Assembly (NCBI RefSeq): GCF_019823065.1
Contig: NZ_CP081966.1
Location: 3,689,501 to 3,753,500 of the forward strand
DNA length: 64,000 nt
Reading direction: 5' to 3'
DNA from: Pseudomonas mosselii
GTDB taxonomy: Bacteria; Pseudomonadota; Gammaproteobacteria; Pseudomonadales; Pseudomonadaceae
Shown here: positions 17,191 to 27,187 of the stretch, in pieces
Layout: each line of letters starts with the position of its first letter
Position numbering within the stretch: position 1 is the first letter of the stretch
Position numbers and translations under genes: made by a program
The notes under the pieces: model-generated
Told to the model about the DNA's origin: nothing
Databases searched by the model: none
Seen by the model: the letters and a program-made list of their open reading frames with translations, nothing else

Positions 17191-19112
17191 TACTCCGATT
17201 CTTGGCGACCACGCCGGGAAACCGCTTGCGACAGCAGCTCAGCGAACTGCGCGACGGGCATCGAGCCCAGGTCTGCGCCTTCGCGGGTGCGCACAGCGAC
17301 GGTTTGCGTTTCGACTTCGCGATCCCCTATAACCAAAAGGTAAGGGACACGCAGCAACGTATGCTCGCGGATTTTAAAGCCGATCTTCTCATTTCTCAAG
17401 TCCGACTTGGCACGGAATCCGCTACCGTTCAGGGCTTTTTCCACCTCAAGGGCGAAATCGGCCTGCTTGTCGGTGATGTTCATGATCACGGCTTGGGTCG
17501 GGGCGAGCCAGGCCGGGAACACGCCGGCGTAGTGCTCGATGAGCATGCCGATGAAGCGTTCGAACGAGCCGAGGATGGCGCGGTGCAGCATCACCGGACG
17601 CACACGGCTGTTGTCTTCGGCGATGTAGCTGGCGTCCAGGCGCTCCGGCAGGTTCGGGTCGTACTGCAGGGTGCCGCACTGCCAGTTACGGCCGAGGCAG
17701 TCGCGCAGGGTGAACTCGATCTTCGGACCGTAGAACGCGCCCTCGCCCGGCTGGTATTCCCACTCCAGGCCCGACTCGTTCAGGGCGTCGGCCAGCGCGC
17801 CTTCGGCGCGGTCCCATAGCTCTTCGGAACCCACGCGCTTGGCGGGGCGGGTCGAGAGTTTCATGGCGACGTCGGTGAAACCGAAGTCCTTGTACACATC
17901 CAGGGTCAGCTTGATGAAGTCGGCGGCTTCTTTCTTCACCTGGTCTTCGGTGCAGAAGATGTGCGCGTCGTCTTGCACAAAGCCACGCACGCGCATGATG
18001 CCGTGCAGGGCGCCGGACGGCTCGTTACGGTGGCAGGCACCGAACTCGGCCAGGCGCAGCGGCAGGTCGCGGTACGATTTGAGGCCCTGGTTGAACACCT
18101 GCACGTGGCACGGGCAGTTCATCGGTTTTACCGCGTAGTCGCGGTTTTCCGACGAAGTGGTGAACATGTTCTCGGCGTAGTTGGACCAGTGGCCGGAACG
18201 CTCCCAGAGGATGCGGTCGACGACCTGCGGGGTCTTGATCTCCTGGTAGCCGTTTTCACGCTGAACCTGGCGCATGTACTGCTCGAGCACCTGGTACACG
18301 GTCCAGCCGTTGGCGTGCCAGAACACCATGCCCGGGGCTTCTTCCTGCAGGTGGAACAGGTCGAGCTGCTTGCCGATCTTGCGGTGGTCGCGTTTTTCGG
18401 CTTCTTCGATGCGCTGGATGTAGGCGGCCAGCTGCTTCTTGTCGGCCCAGGCGGTGCCGTACACGCGTTGCAGCTGCTCGTTCTTGGCATCGCCGCGCCA
18501 GTAGGCGCCGCTCAGCTTGGTCAGCTTGAATGCCTTGAGGAAACGAGTATTCGGCACGTGCGGGCCACGGCACATGTCGACGTATTCTTCGTGGTAGTAC
18601 AGGCCCATGGCCTGTTCATCCGGCATGTCCTCGACCAGGCGCAGCTTGTAGTCTTCGCCACGCTGGGTGAACACGTCGATGACTTCGGCGCGCGGGGTCA
18701 TCTTCTTGACGACGTCGTAGTCCGTGTCGATCAGCTGCTGCATGCGCTTTTCGATGGCGGCGAGGTCGTCCGGGGTGAAGGGACGCTCGTAGGCGATGTC
18801 GTAATAGAAGCCTTCGTCGATCACCGGGCCGATCACCATGCGGGCGGTCGGGTACAGCTGCTTCACCGCGTGGCCGATCAGGTGGGCGCACGAGTGACGG
18901 ATGATCTCCAGTCCCTCTTCATCTTTAGGGGTGATGATCTGCAGGGTGGCGTCGTGGTCGATCTTGTCGCAGGCATCGACGAGCTTGCCGTCGACCTTGC
19001 CGGCCAAGGTGGCCTTGGCGAGGCCCGCACCAATGGATGCGGCGACTTCGGCTACGGATACCGGCTGGTCGAACGTGCGTTGACTGCCATCGGGAAGAGT
19101 AATAACGGGCAT
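17190..19112 (-). CDS. thrS: threonine-tRNA ligase
   Basis: 640 residues, the normal length, from [20 protein letters not shown] precedes this ATG. Domains in order are TGS (1-60), the SAD editing domain with [11 protein letters not shown] (about 68-80) and a later CRGPH, the class II catalytic core ([20 protein letters not shown]) and the anticodon-binding domain. It charges tRNA-Thr and edits mis-charged Ser. The stop codon is shared with the infC start region. The leader upstream is structured. Confidence 0.97.
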   Translation of the reverse strand: MPVITLPDGSQRTFDQPVSVAEVAASIGAGLAKATLAGKVDGKLVDACDKIDHDATLQIITPKDEEGLEIIRHSCAHLIGHAVKQLYPTARMVIGPVIDEGFYYDIAYERPFTPDDLAAIEKRMQQLIDTDYDVVKKMTPRAEVIDVFTQRGEDYKLRLVEDMPDEQAMGLYYHEEYVDMCRGPHVPNTRFLKAFKLTKLSGAYWRGDAKNEQLQRVYGTAWADKKQLAAYIQRIEEAEKRDHRKIGKQLDLFHLQEEAPGMVFWHANGWTVYQVLEQYMRQVQRENGYQEIKTPQVVDRILWERSGHWSNYAENMFTTSSENRDYAVKPMNCPCHVQVFNQGLKSYRDLPLRLAEFGACHRNEPSGALHGIMRVRGFVQDDAHIFCTEDQVKKEAADFIKLTLDVYKDFGFTDVAMKLSTRPAKRVGSEELWDRAEGALADALNESGLEWEYQPGEGAFYGPKIEFTLRDCLGRNWQCGTLQYDPNLPERLDASYIAEDNSRVRPVMLHRAILGSFERFIGMLIEHYAGVFPAWLAPTQAVIMNITDKQADFALEVEKALNGSGFRAKSDLRNEKIGFKIREHTLLRVPYLLVIGDREVETQTVAVRTREGADLGSMPVAQFAELLSQAVSRRGRQESE

Positions 19113-19330
19113 GGCGCCTCCTCTCCTAGTGGTGACCCCTACCAAAGGTCACGTGGGTTGGGATGAGCCAGTACAAGATCCGCCCTGCCTTTCCCGCGGG
19201 AAAGCCTGCCTCACAGTGGCAGAGACCTTTCGGCCTGCCAGGGTCGAACCAGAGTGACTGGAAGGTAAAAGTTGCAGGCTGCCGGTGGCGAGCCGCAAGC
19301 CGAGCATGCTAGCACGCGGGTTGCACCGGG
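19113..19330 (-). promoter_or_regulatory. structured thrS leader
   Basis: The region upstream of thrS contains a perfect 16-base palindrome CTTTCCCGCGGGAAAG at 19189-19204 and a second stem, TGGCAG-GCC-GAAA-GGT-CT-CTGCCA on the minus strand (about 19216-19240). In E. coli ThrRS represses its own mRNA by binding tRNA-like leader hairpins; these stems could serve that purpose, but they do not obviously mimic the threonine anticodon arm. No gene is present between 19113 and 19445. Confidence 0.4.
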
Positions 19331-19445
19331 TCGCGGAAATATTTGGAAATTACGCCGCCGGGGTGAACTTGTACGGAAAATTTCCTATCAGACCTTCTGA
19401 AGCAACCTACTCTTGATGAGACCTTTACCCAAGGAGTGTCCGGTT

Positions 19446-19748
19446 ATGCGACTTCAGTCCCTTCTGGCTGCCTGCGCCGCAAGCGCCCTGCTGCTGCCTT
19501 TGGCTGCCAATGCAGGCAATTTCCCCGCCGGTAAGGAAGCGCACTACATGACCCAGTGCCAACAGGTGGCGAGCGGCCAGGGCGTGGACGCGGCGATGGC
19601 GAAGAAGCACTGCGAGTGTGGCGCCCAAGCCATCAAAAAGAACTTCAACGATAAGGAGATCGAAGACCTCGACAGCCAGGACGGCGTTGACGCCAAGCTG
19701 ATGCAGAAGGCCCAGCAGGTGGTTCAGGCCTCCTGCAAGCCGAAATAA
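19446..19748 (+). CDS. small secreted protein of unknown function
   Basis: 100 residues. The ATG at 19446 follows AAGGAG by nine bases. The signal peptide MRLQSLLAACAASALLLPLAANA has cleavage near residue 23. The mature part has four cysteines (TQCQQV, KHCECGAQA, ASCKPK), compatible with two disulfides or a small metal or heme site, and a helical character. No named family is recognised; similar 100-residue secreted proteins occur beside csp genes in Pseudomonas. Confidence 0.75.
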   Translation: MRLQSLLAACAASALLLPLAANAGNFPAGKEAHYMTQCQQVASGQGVDAAMAKKHCECGAQAIKKNFNDKEIEDLDSQDGVDAKLMQKAQQVVQASCKPK

Positions 19749-19910
19749 CCAGGGTTAGCGGGCCATTTCACGCATCTTTTGCGCTGGATCAACATCCTGC
19801 GAAGGTAAAAGGCGCTAGATGCGTAGAAATGGACTATAGTGTCGTCGGTGCCACTGAAGCTTCGCGACATTGCACCCCGATAAAAAATCATGTTTCTGGA
19901 GATTCACCCC

Positions 19911-20123
19911 ATGTCCAATCGCCAAACCGGCACCGTCAAGTGGTTCAACGATGAGAAAGGCTTCGGCTTCATCACTCCTCAAGGCGGCGGCGACGACCTG
20001 TTCGTACACTTCAAGGCTATCGAAACCGACGGTTTCAAAAGCCTGAAAGAAGGCCAAACTGTTTCCTTCGTCGCCGAAAAAGGCCAGAAGGGCATGCAGG
20101 CTGCGCAGGTTCGTCCGGAGTAA
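19911..20123 (+). CDS. CspA-family cold-shock protein
   Basis: 70 residues. The RNA-binding motifs KGFGFITP (RNP1) and DLFVHF (RNP2) are intact, with start [15 protein letters not shown]. It is an RNA chaperone of the S1/OB type. GGAG lies nine bases upstream of the ATG. A -10-like TATAGT at 19835-19840 suggests a long leader of about 65-75 bases, as in cold-inducible csp genes. Confidence 0.96.
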   Translation: MSNRQTGTVKWFNDEKGFGFITPQGGGDDLFVHFKAIETDGFKSLKEGQTVSFVAEKGQKGMQAAQVRPE

Positions 20124-20138
20124 TTTTCGGATAGCTGC

Positions 20139-20169
20139 AAAAAAACCCGCCACTTGTGGCGGGTTTTTT
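20139..20169. terminator. bidirectional terminator between csp and the I78 lipoprotein
   Basis: AAAAAACCCGCCAC and GTGGCGGGTTTTTT form a 14-pair stem with a two-base loop. It has T-runs on both strands, so it can end both csp and the convergent lipoprotein gene. Confidence 0.9.
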
Positions 20170-20195
20170 ATTGCCTGCCAGAATCACGCAGTACC

Positions 20196-20310
20196 TTTGT
20201 GGGAGCGGCCTTGCGTCGCGATAGGGCCGCAAAGCGGCCCCGGCGATCTGTGTTGTGGCGACGAACTTGGGGCCGCTGCGCACCCCTATCGCGACACAAG
20301 GCCGCTCCAG
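20196..20310. repeat. inverted pair of REP elements
   Basis: Two REP-type units face each other: TTTGTGGGAGCGGCC...TCGCGATAGGG and its imperfect reverse ending CTATCGCGACACAAGGCCGC, with inner GCCGCAAAGCGGCC palindromes. Such extragenic palindromes are scattered in P. putida genomes and can stabilise mRNA or attract gyrase. Confidence 0.85.
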
Positions 20311-20331
20311 GGGGCCAATTCTGGGCTTGGA

Positions 20332-20652
20332 TCAACCGCAGTTGACGCGGGTAACCACACCCTTGTCGTCGACATTCAGGTTCAGCCGCTCGGAGCGGTA
20401 TTCCAGGGTGATCATGTCGTGAGGCTTGAGGATGCGCGCCATCTGCGAGCCACTAGCCTTGCGCGCCTGCTCCAACAACTCTGGCGAGGCCAGCTTGCCG
20501 ATGGTGAAGTCGGCGCCACTGGCTTCGCAGCGGCCATCATTGCCGGCCGGGGTGGCCTGGGTACTGCTGCCGCCCGAGGAGCCACCGGTGCTGCAACCTG
20601 TCAGAACGGAAGCCACCAGCAAGGTCGCCAGGGAAGCGCGGGTACGGAACAT
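20332..20652 (-). CDS. lipoprotein with peptidase-inhibitor I78 domain
   Basis: 106 residues from the ATG at 20652, preceded by AGGAGG. The lipobox LTGC places the lipid-modified Cys near residue 19, followed by a Gly/Ser linker. The C-terminal 70 residues (IGKLASPELLEQARKASG, ILKPHDMITLEYRSERLN, VTRVNCG) match the I78 inhibitor family, probably protecting the envelope from subtilisin-like proteases. The family is recognised by pattern; the target protease is unknown. Confidence 0.85.
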   Translation of the reverse strand: MFRTRASLATLLVASVLTGCSTGGSSGGSSTQATPAGNDGRCEASGADFTIGKLASPELLEQARKASGSQMARILKPHDMITLEYRSERLNLNVDDKGVVTRVNCG

Positions 20653-20939
20653 GAATCCTCCTAAATAAATCCGGGAACTGCCTGATGCGACAATTCCTCC
20701 AGGCATTTGTTGCACAACCGCACGATTCTGCCTGACTCGGCCACTTGACGCGAAAGGCAATCGTCACCGGATTTTGCACCGAACCGTCGGTTCGGCCAAC
20801 CGCGCCTCTTATGCTTAAGTCGCAGGTGCCGTCACGCAAAGGCATGATTTACTGCAAGAAGCGGAGCGCGAAACGCCTCCCCTTCGAACGCCAGGACGCG
20901 GTATTCGACCTTTCACCCAGGCCCAGCGAGAACCGCCCC

Positions 20940-21152
20940 ATGAGCAGCCATAGCATCGACGCCGATATCAAGGTCAAGTGGGACGAGGGCCAGAGCGCCT
21001 ACAGCCCGAGCACACCTGAAGAACTGATGCTGATCGCCGTCGACCTGCTGGTGCGCGACCGCGGGGGTGACGCGGCGCGCAGCTTCATCGAGCAAGTGCT
21101 CGAGCGCCACGCGCCGCACGAGGCTATTTCAATCGCGCCAGGCGGGCGCTGA
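20940..21152 (+). CDS. small hypothetical protein
   Basis: 70 residues, MSSHSIDADIKVKWDEGQSA. Acidic, with a helical middle (EELMLIAVDLLVRDR). The ATG at 20940 is preferred over a longer reading from 20844, although the ribosome site is weak. The last 29 bases overlap the convergent nucleoside hydrolase gene. No family recognised. Confidence 0.5.
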   Translation: MSSHSIDADIKVKWDEGQSAYSPSTPEELMLIAVDLLVRDRGGDAARSFIEQVLERHAPHEAISIAPGGR

Positions 21153-22134
21153 GCAGGTCGAAGAAGCCCTGGGCGTCGCCCCCCTCGATCCACATCACGT
21201 TGGCCGGCTGCTTGAGCACGCCGTACCAGTCGGCGATGGTCTGACCGAAGGTCGGGCCTTCACGGCTGTCGACTACCATGTGCACCTGGCGGCCCTTGAA
21301 CAGTTCGGGCTTGAGCAGGTAGGCGATGACGCTGGCGTCGTGCACCGGGCCGCCGGGCATGCCGTAGTTGTCCATGTCGAACTTGATGTAGGCGTTGAGG
21401 ATGTCCACCACCAGCTTGCTGGCATTGTTGTTCACCGCCGCCAGCTGCTTGAGGCGGGCGTCGCTGGTGAGCACCTTGTGGGTGACGTCCAGCGGCAGGT
21501 AGGTCAGCTTGACGCCGCTGGCCAGCACCACTTCGGCGGCGTGGGGGTCGGCGAACAGGTTGAATTCGGCGGCCGGGGTGATGTTGCCGCCGTTGAAGTG
21601 GGCGCCACCCATCACCACCACTTCCTTGATGCCGTTGACGATCTCGGGTTTCTGGATCAGCGCCAGGGCCAGGTTGGTCTGCGGGCCGAGCATGGCCACG
21701 GTGATGCTGTGGGGCTCAGCAGCGCTCAGGGTGTCGATCAGGTACTGCACGGCATTGCCGTTGGCCAGGGGCTTTTTCGGTTCGTGGACCTGGACGCCGG
21801 TCAGGCCTTCCTCGCCGTGGACGTTGGCGGCGTAGATCGGCGTGCGCACCATCGGCCGCCCTGCCCCGGCGTACACCGGGATCTCTTCGCGGCCTGCCCA
21901 TTCGCGGGCCAGACGGGCGTTGCGCGAGGTCTTTTCCAGACGCACGTTGCCAGCCACGGTAGTGATGGCGCGGATCTTCAGTTCCTCGGGCGAGGCCATG
22001 GCCAGCAGCAGGGCCACCACGTCATCGGCGCCGGGGTCGGTATCGATGATCAGGTCGCGGGGCGCGGCCATGACGGCAGTGGCGGCTAGCGCGGACATGA
22101 GGACGGCTCCTTGGAGCAGGGATTTGAGGGACAT
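21124..22134 (-). CDS. periplasmic nucleoside hydrolase
   Basis: 336 residues. A signal peptide (about 1-23, ending VMAAPRD) precedes the IUNH fold: LIIDTDPGADDVVALL is the calcium-binding aspartate cluster, and VVVMGGAHF plus the later GGPVHDASVIAYLL carry the remaining site. It hydrolyses ribonucleosides to base and ribose. It is the last gene of the rbs unit, so it may release ribose in the periplasm for RbsB to capture. Substrate preference cannot be read from the sequence. Confidence 0.88.
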   Translation of the reverse strand: MSLKSLLQGAVLMSALAATAVMAAPRDLIIDTDPGADDVVALLLAMASPEELKIRAITTVAGNVRLEKTSRNARLAREWAGREEIPVYAGAGRPMVRTPIYAANVHGEEGLTGVQVHEPKKPLANGNAVQYLIDTLSAAEPHSITVAMLGPQTNLALALIQKPEIVNGIKEVVVMGGAHFNGGNITPAAEFNLFADPHAAEVVLASGVKLTYLPLDVTHKVLTSDARLKQLAAVNNNASKLVVDILNAYIKFDMDNYGMPGGPVHDASVIAYLLKPELFKGRQVHMVVDSREGPTFGQTIADWYGVLKQPANVMWIEGGDAQGFFDLLSARLARLK

Positions 22135-22154
22135 TTAGCACTCCTTGTTGCTAG

Positions 22155-22262
22155 GGGATGGTTTCAACGGGAGCCGCTTTGCGGCCCTTTCGCCGGCAAG
22201 CCGCCCCCACAACCCAACCCGTGGGGGCGGCCTTGCGCTGCGACCGAGGGCAAAGCCCTCGC
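22155..22262. repeat. REP-type palindromes between rbsD and the nucleoside hydrolase
   Basis: GCCGCTTTGCGGCCC, GCCGGCAAGCCGCCCCCAC and the facing GTGGGGGCGGCCTTGCGC form an imperfect inverted pair. It may lower expression of the last gene or protect the upstream mRNA end. Confidence 0.75.
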
Positions 22263-22269
22263 ATTCGGT

Positions 22270-22674
22270 CTAAAAGGTAACGCCCGCCACCAGGGCAATA
22301 TTGCTGTAGGGCTTGCACTCCCCCGTACGCACCACGGCCCGGGCCTGGCGACACAGGGCCTTGAAATCGGCATGACTGAGCACCTGGCGCTGGCCCAACT
22401 CGCCGCCGGCATGCAGCCGCTCGACCTCGGCCAACCCTGGCGGCAAAGCCTGGAACACCTCCTCGGCCAGCACATGGCGCTCGACCTGCATCTCGCTCAG
22501 CACCACGCGCAGCACGCTGGCGAAGTCCGGGATGCCCGGCGTCAGCGCCAGGTCGATCAGCTCCACGCCCGACGGCACCGGCAGGCCGGCATCACCGATC
22601 ACCAGGATGTCGCCATGGCCCAGCCCGGCGATGGTCCGCGACAGGGCGATATTCAACAGTGGCGTCTTCTTCAT
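22270..22674 (-). CDS. rbsD: D-ribose pyranase
   Basis: 134 residues. [22 protein letters not shown] is the family start, with the active His in GLGHGD, and [15 protein letters not shown] at the end. It converts beta-pyranose ribose to the furanose form used by ribokinase. It overlaps rbsK by four bases. Confidence 0.95.
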   Translation of the reverse strand: MKKTPLLNIALSRTIAGLGHGDILVIGDAGLPVPSGVELIDLALTPGIPDFASVLRVVLSEMQVERHVLAEEVFQALPPGLAEVERLHAGGELGQRQVLSHADFKALCRQARAVVRTGECKPYSNIALVAGVTF

Positions 22675-23579
22675 GGCGCCAGCTCCTTCAGGTAAGGGAT
22701 CGAAGGCTGCGCGCCGACACGGGTCACCGACAACGCGGCGGCGCGCTGGCCGAAGGTGATCGCCTCGCCCTCGGGCAGGCCGCGCGCCAGGCCAGCGGCA
22801 AAGCCGCCGACGAAGGTGTCGCCGGCCGCCGTGGTGTCCACCGGCTGCACCCGCGGCGCCGGGAAGTGCAGGCTGCCGGCGGCATCGACCAACAGCGCGC
22901 CGTCACCGCCCAGGGTGACAATCACCTTGCCCGCGCCCAGCTGACGCAGACGTTCGGCCGCCCGGCGGGCGCTGTCCTGATCCTCTACCTGCACCCCGGC
23001 CAGGGCCTCGGCCTCGCTCTCGTTGGGGATCAGGTAGTCGATGTAGGCATACCACTCCGCCGGCAGCGGCCCGCTGGCCGGCGCCGGGTTGAGGATCACG
23101 GTCTTGCCCAGCTCGCGGCCACGGGCCAGGGTCCAGGCCACGGTGGCGGTGGGCACCTCAAGTTGGCAGATGATCACCTCGGCGCCCTGCAGCAGGTGGT
23201 CGAAGCGGCTCACCGACTCGGGCCCGAGCAGGCCGTTGCCGCCGGGAATGACGACGATGGCGTTCTGGCTGGCGGCATCCACCACGATCAGCGCCACGCC
23301 GCTGGACACGCCCTCGCACAGGCTCACGCCCTGGCAATCGACACCCTCGCGCTTCAACGCCTGGCGCAACTGCTGGCCATAGGCGTCATCACCGACGTTA
23401 CCGACCATTGCCACGCTGGCGCCCAGCCGCGCGGCGGCCACCGCCTGGTTGGCGCCCTTGCCGCCGGGCGCGGTGAAGAAGCTTTCGCCGGGCAAGGTCT
23501 CGCCGCCCCGGGGCAGGCGCTGGGCGCGGGCCACCAGGTCCATGTTGAGGCTGCCGACCACCACCACCTTGGCATCCAT
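22671..23579 (-). CDS. rbsK: ribokinase
   Basis: 302 residues, PfkB family. The substrate motif [18 protein letters not shown] is near residue 40, and the catalytic motif [18 protein letters not shown] is near residue 245, with Asp as base. It phosphorylates ribose to ribose-5-phosphate. It sits ten bases after rbsR and overlaps rbsD. Confidence 0.96.
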   Translation of the reverse strand: MDAKVVVVGSLNMDLVARAQRLPRGGETLPGESFFTAPGGKGANQAVAAARLGASVAMVGNVGDDAYGQQLRQALKREGVDCQGVSLCEGVSSGVALIVVDAASQNAIVVIPGGNGLLGPESVSRFDHLLQGAEVIICQLEVPTATVAWTLARGRELGKTVILNPAPASGPLPAEWYAYIDYLIPNESEAEALAGVQVEDQDSARRAAERLRQLGAGKVIVTLGGDGALLVDAAGSLHFPAPRVQPVDTTAAGDTFVGGFAAGLARGLPEGEAITFGQRAAALSVTRVGAQPSIPYLKELAP

Positions 23580-23588
23580 GGGTATTCC

Positions 23589-24614
23589 TTAACGGTAATC
23601 GTTGAACAGGTCCGGGCGCGGCCCGGTGGATTCACGCAAAACGATGCGCGGGGCGACGATGCGTTGCTCGGCGCCGCCTTCGCGCCGTGGCGTGATGATG
23701 CGCGACAGCAACAGGCCGGCGGCGCTCTCGCCCAGTTCACGGATCGACTGGCCGACCGTGGTCAGCGCCGGGTACACATAGCGGCTCAGCTCGATATCGT
23801 CGAAGCCGATCACCGACAGCTCGCCGGGCACGTCGATGTTGCGCTCGGCGGCGGCGCGCAACACGCCGAAGCCGATCATGTCGTTACCGGCGAAGATCGC
23901 CGTGGGCCGCTCGCCATCGAGCAGGCGCGCCGCGGCGGCATGCCCGCCAGGGCTGGTGAAGTCGCTGTGCAGCACATGGCCGGGGGCAACGCGCACGCCG
24001 GCCTCGGCCATCGCCCGGCGGAAACCGGCCATGCGCAGCTGGCTGACACCGGTGTCCACCGGGCCGCCGATGGTGGCGATCTCGCGGTGCCCCAGCTCCA
24101 GCAGGTGGCGGGTGGCCAGGTAGGCGCCCTGCTCGTGGTCGATGCGCACCAGGTCGGCCTCGACGCCGTCCAGGGCGCGGTCGACGATGACCATCGGCGT
24201 GCGCACGCCGCTGAGGCTGTCGAGCAGGTCCTGGTCCTCGCCCACCGAGGCGACGATCAGCCCGTCGATACGCTTTTCCAGCAACACACGCAGGTAGCTG
24301 CGCTGCTTCTGCGGGTCGTCGTCGGAGTTGCACAGGATCACGCAGTAGCCATTGCGCTCGCAGGCGTCCTCGATGCCCCGGGCCAACTCGGCAAAGTACG
24401 GGTTGACGCTGTTGGGCACCAGCAGGCCGATGGTGGCGGTGCTGCGCGCCTTGAGCGAGCGGGCCACGGCGCTGGGCACGTAGTCGAGCTCGGCGATCGC
24501 CGCCTCGACCTTCAGGCGCACGTGCTCGCTGACCGGGCGGGTCTTGTTCAGTACATGGGACACGGTGGTGTAGGAAATCCCCGCCAGTGCCGCGACGTCT
24601 TTGATGGTTGCCAT
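23589..24614 (-). CDS. rbsR: LacI-family ribose repressor
   Basis: 341 residues. The LacI helix-turn-helix IKDVAALAGISYTTVSHVLN is at 4-23 with the hinge helix region SAVARSLK, followed by a periplasmic-binding-type ligand domain. It lies inside the operon between rbsC and rbsK. The operator is most likely the CGCAAACGTTTGCG palindrome upstream of rbsB. Confidence 0.93.
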   Translation of the reverse strand: MATIKDVAALAGISYTTVSHVLNKTRPVSEHVRLKVEAAIAELDYVPSAVARSLKARSTATIGLLVPNSVNPYFAELARGIEDACERNGYCVILCNSDDDPQKQRSYLRVLLEKRIDGLIVASVGEDQDLLDSLSGVRTPMVIVDRALDGVEADLVRIDHEQGAYLATRHLLELGHREIATIGGPVDTGVSQLRMAGFRRAMAEAGVRVAPGHVLHSDFTSPGGHAAAARLLDGERPTAIFAGNDMIGFGVLRAAAERNIDVPGELSVIGFDDIELSRYVYPALTTVGQSIRELGESAAGLLLSRIITPRREGGAEQRIVAPRIVLRESTGPRPDLFNDYR

Positions 24615-24618
24615 GGTT

Positions 24619-25611
24619 TCAGTTCCGCCGGTTCGCGCGCCGGCTGCGGTAAGTGTCGAGTACCACGGCGATGACGATCACCGCCCCGGTGATGATGCGT
24701 TTGGTCGGCTCCGAAGCGCCAATCTGGGCCAAGCCTGCGGCCAGCACCGAAATGATCAGCACGCCGAAGAAGGTGCTGATGACCGAGCCGCGGCCTCCCA
24801 TCAGGCTGGTGCCGCCGATCACCACGGCGGCGATCACCTGCAGCTCGAGGCCGGAGCCGGCGTTGGGGTCGGCGGCTTCCAGACGGGAGATCTGGAACAG
24901 CGCGGCGAGGCCGGCGAGCACGCCCATCAGGGCGAACACCAGGATCTTGTACGGACGCGGGTCGATGCCGGCCAGGCGCACGGCCTCTTCATTGGTGCCG
25001 ATGCCGATCAGGTAGCGGCCGAACACGGTGCGGGTCAGCACCAGTTGGGCGGCAACGATCACCAGCAAGGCGATGATGAAGGCCGGCGAGATGCCGAAGG
25101 CGATGGGGTTGGAGAACCACGCAAAGGCGTCGCCGATGTAGGCGGTACGCGAGTCGGTGAACTGGTAGGCCAGGCCACGGGCCATCTCCAGCACGCCCAG
25201 CGAGACGATGAACGAAGGGATGCGCCAGGCCACAGTGATGCTGCCGGTGACGGTGCCGGCCAACGCGGCCACGGCCATGCCCAGCAGCGCGGCAGGCAGC
25301 ACGCTCCAGCCCCAGCCGAGGATCGCCACGCTGACCGTCGAGGCGGCCAGGGCCAGCACCGAGCCCACCGACAGGTCGATGCCGCCGATGATCAGGACGA
25401 AGGTCATGCCCACCGCCAGCACCATCAGGTCGGGGATCTGGTTGGCCAGGGTGCTGAAGGTGGCGTAGGACAGGAAGTGGCTGCTCAGCATCGAGAACAG
25501 CACGATCATCGCCAGCAAGGCGCCGGCCAGGCCCAGGTAGGTGCCCAGGCCGAAATAGGTGCCGCTGCGGCGCACGGGCGCGGCGCCCGACGTATTTGTT
25601 GTGGTTTTCAT
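24619..25611 (-). CDS. rbsC: ribose ABC transporter permease
   Basis: 330 residues with about eight to ten hydrophobic segments and the conserved loop SPAQ-like GGIDLSVGSVLALAA and GGTSLMGGRGS, both typical of BPD_transp_2 sugar permeases. It overlaps rbsA by four bases. It forms the membrane channel of the ribose importer. Confidence 0.95.
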   Translation of the reverse strand: MKTTTNTSGAAPVRRSGTYFGLGTYLGLAGALLAMIVLFSMLSSHFLSYATFSTLANQIPDLMVLAVGMTFVLIIGGIDLSVGSVLALAASTVSVAILGWGWSVLPAALLGMAVAALAGTVTGSITVAWRIPSFIVSLGVLEMARGLAYQFTDSRTAYIGDAFAWFSNPIAFGISPAFIIALLVIVAAQLVLTRTVFGRYLIGIGTNEEAVRLAGIDPRPYKILVFALMGVLAGLAALFQISRLEAADPNAGSGLELQVIAAVVIGGTSLMGGRGSVISTFFGVLIISVLAAGLAQIGASEPTKRIITGAVIVIAVVLDTYRSRRANRRN

Positions 25612-27161
25612 GCGTCCATCCTGGGGGCTGCGTCGTGCAGCAGGGCATCACGTTTCTGGTAGCCGGCGAAGGCGGCGGCAAGCAGTTGGTCCTGGGTCCA
25701 GTGATCACGGTCGAAGGTGTCGATCAGACGGCCGGCGCTGAGCACGGCAATACGGTCGCAGATCAGCATCAGCTCGCGCAGGTCGCTGGACACCACGACG
25801 ATGGCCTTGCCCTGGCGGGCGAGCTCGGCGAGCAGGCCATAAATGTCGAACTTGGCGCCGACGTCGATACCGCGGGTGGGCTCGTCGAACAGCAGCACCT
25901 GGCAGTTGCGCTCCAGCCAGCGGCCGATCACCACCTTCTGCTGGTTGCCGCCAGACAGCTCGCCCACGGCTTGGGCAGGGCTGGCACTGCGGATGCGCAT
26001 GGCGCCGATCTGGCGCTCGGCCAGCGCGCGTTCGGCGTCGCGGTCGAGCACGCCGGCGCGGGACACGGCACCGAGGTTGCCCAAGGCAATGTTGGCGCTG
26101 ATCGACTGGCTCAGCAGCAGGCCTTCGCCCTTGCGGTCCTCGGTGATCAGCGCAATACCGGCCTTGACCGCGGCCTTGGGCGAATCGATGACCACCGGCA
26201 CCGGCGGCTGGCCGAGGGCGACCTGGCCGCTGTCGGCGCGGTCGGCGCCGTAGATCAGGCGCAGCAACTCGGTGCGCCCGGCGCCGATCAGGCCGGAGAT
26301 GCCGAAGATCTCCCCTGCCCTGACCTCGAACGACACCTCGCGCACTTTGTCGCCACGGCTGAGCTTGTCGACCTTGAGCAGCGGCGCGCCGATGCTGCGC
26401 TGGCCGAGGTCGATATGCTCGCCCAGCTCGCGACCGACCATCAGGTTGACCAGTTGCTCGCTGTTGTAGCGCTGGATCGGCTCGGCGCACACCAGCTTGC
26501 CGTCGCGCAGCACGGCGATGCGCTGAGCCACGCGTTGCAGCTCTTCGAGGCGATGGGAGATATAGACGATGGCCACGCCGCGCTGGCGCAGGCGCTCGAT
26601 CTGGGTGAACAACAGCTCCACCTCGCGGGCGGTGAGCATGGCCGTGGGTTCGTCGAAGATCAGCACATGGCAGTCGCCGATCAGGTTGCGGGCGATCTCG
26701 ACCATCTGCTGGTGGCCGATGCCCAGCTCGCCCACAGGGGTGTCCGGGTCGATGGCGTCCAGGCCGACCTGGGCCATGGCCGCGCTGGCCAGCTGGCGCA
26801 GGCGCTTCTGGCTGACCCAGCCGAGGCGGCTGGGCAGGTTGTCGAGGAACAGGTTCTCGGCCACGGTCAGGGTGGGCAGCAGGTTGAGCTCCTGCATCAC
26901 CATGCGCACGCCAAGGCGCTCGGCCTCGGCGCGGTTGCCGGGGCTGTAGGGCTGGCCGCGATAGCGCATCTGCCCGGTGGTGGGGATCTCCAGGCCGCTG
27001 ATCAGCTTGGACAGGGTCGACTTGCCCGCGCCGTTCTCGCCGGTCAGGGCCAGCACCTCGCCGCCGCGCAGCTCGAGGGTGACGTCGCCGAGCACGGGCT
27101 GGGCGTAGGTCTTGCCCAGACCGCTGACGGCTAGCACGGTTTCATTGGCCGATACTGACAT
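25608..27161 (-). CDS. rbsA: ribose ABC transporter ATP-binding protein
   Basis: 517 residues, two fused ATPase domains. The first has Walker A GENGAGKST and a degenerate signature LGIGHQQ; the second has a degenerate Walker A region (GLIGAGRTELL) and a signature LSGGNQQK, the usual asymmetry of this family. The start at 27161 is chosen because AGGAG lies nine bases away; the ATG two codons earlier (27167) is only three bases from it. Confidence 0.95.
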   Translation of the reverse strand: MSVSANETVLAVSGLGKTYAQPVLGDVTLELRGGEVLALTGENGAGKSTLSKLISGLEIPTTGQMRYRGQPYSPGNRAEAERLGVRMVMQELNLLPTLTVAENLFLDNLPSRLGWVSQKRLRQLASAAMAQVGLDAIDPDTPVGELGIGHQQMVEIARNLIGDCHVLIFDEPTAMLTAREVELLFTQIERLRQRGVAIVYISHRLEELQRVAQRIAVLRDGKLVCAEPIQRYNSEQLVNLMVGRELGEHIDLGQRSIGAPLLKVDKLSRGDKVREVSFEVRAGEIFGISGLIGAGRTELLRLIYGADRADSGQVALGQPPVPVVIDSPKAAVKAGIALITEDRKGEGLLLSQSISANIALGNLGAVSRAGVLDRDAERALAERQIGAMRIRSASPAQAVGELSGGNQQKVVIGRWLERNCQVLLFDEPTRGIDVGAKFDIYGLLAELARQGKAIVVVSSDLRELMLICDRIAVLSAGRLIDTFDRDHWTQDQLLAAAFAGYQKRDALLHDAAPRMDA

Positions 27162-27187
27162 GGCCATACTCTCCTAGGTTGGCACAA

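Noticed and set aside
20844..21152. Longer start for the small hypothetical gene
   Set aside because: The extra N-terminal residues are basic and low in similarity to the acidic body; the internal ATG at 20940 looks more natural, though not certain.
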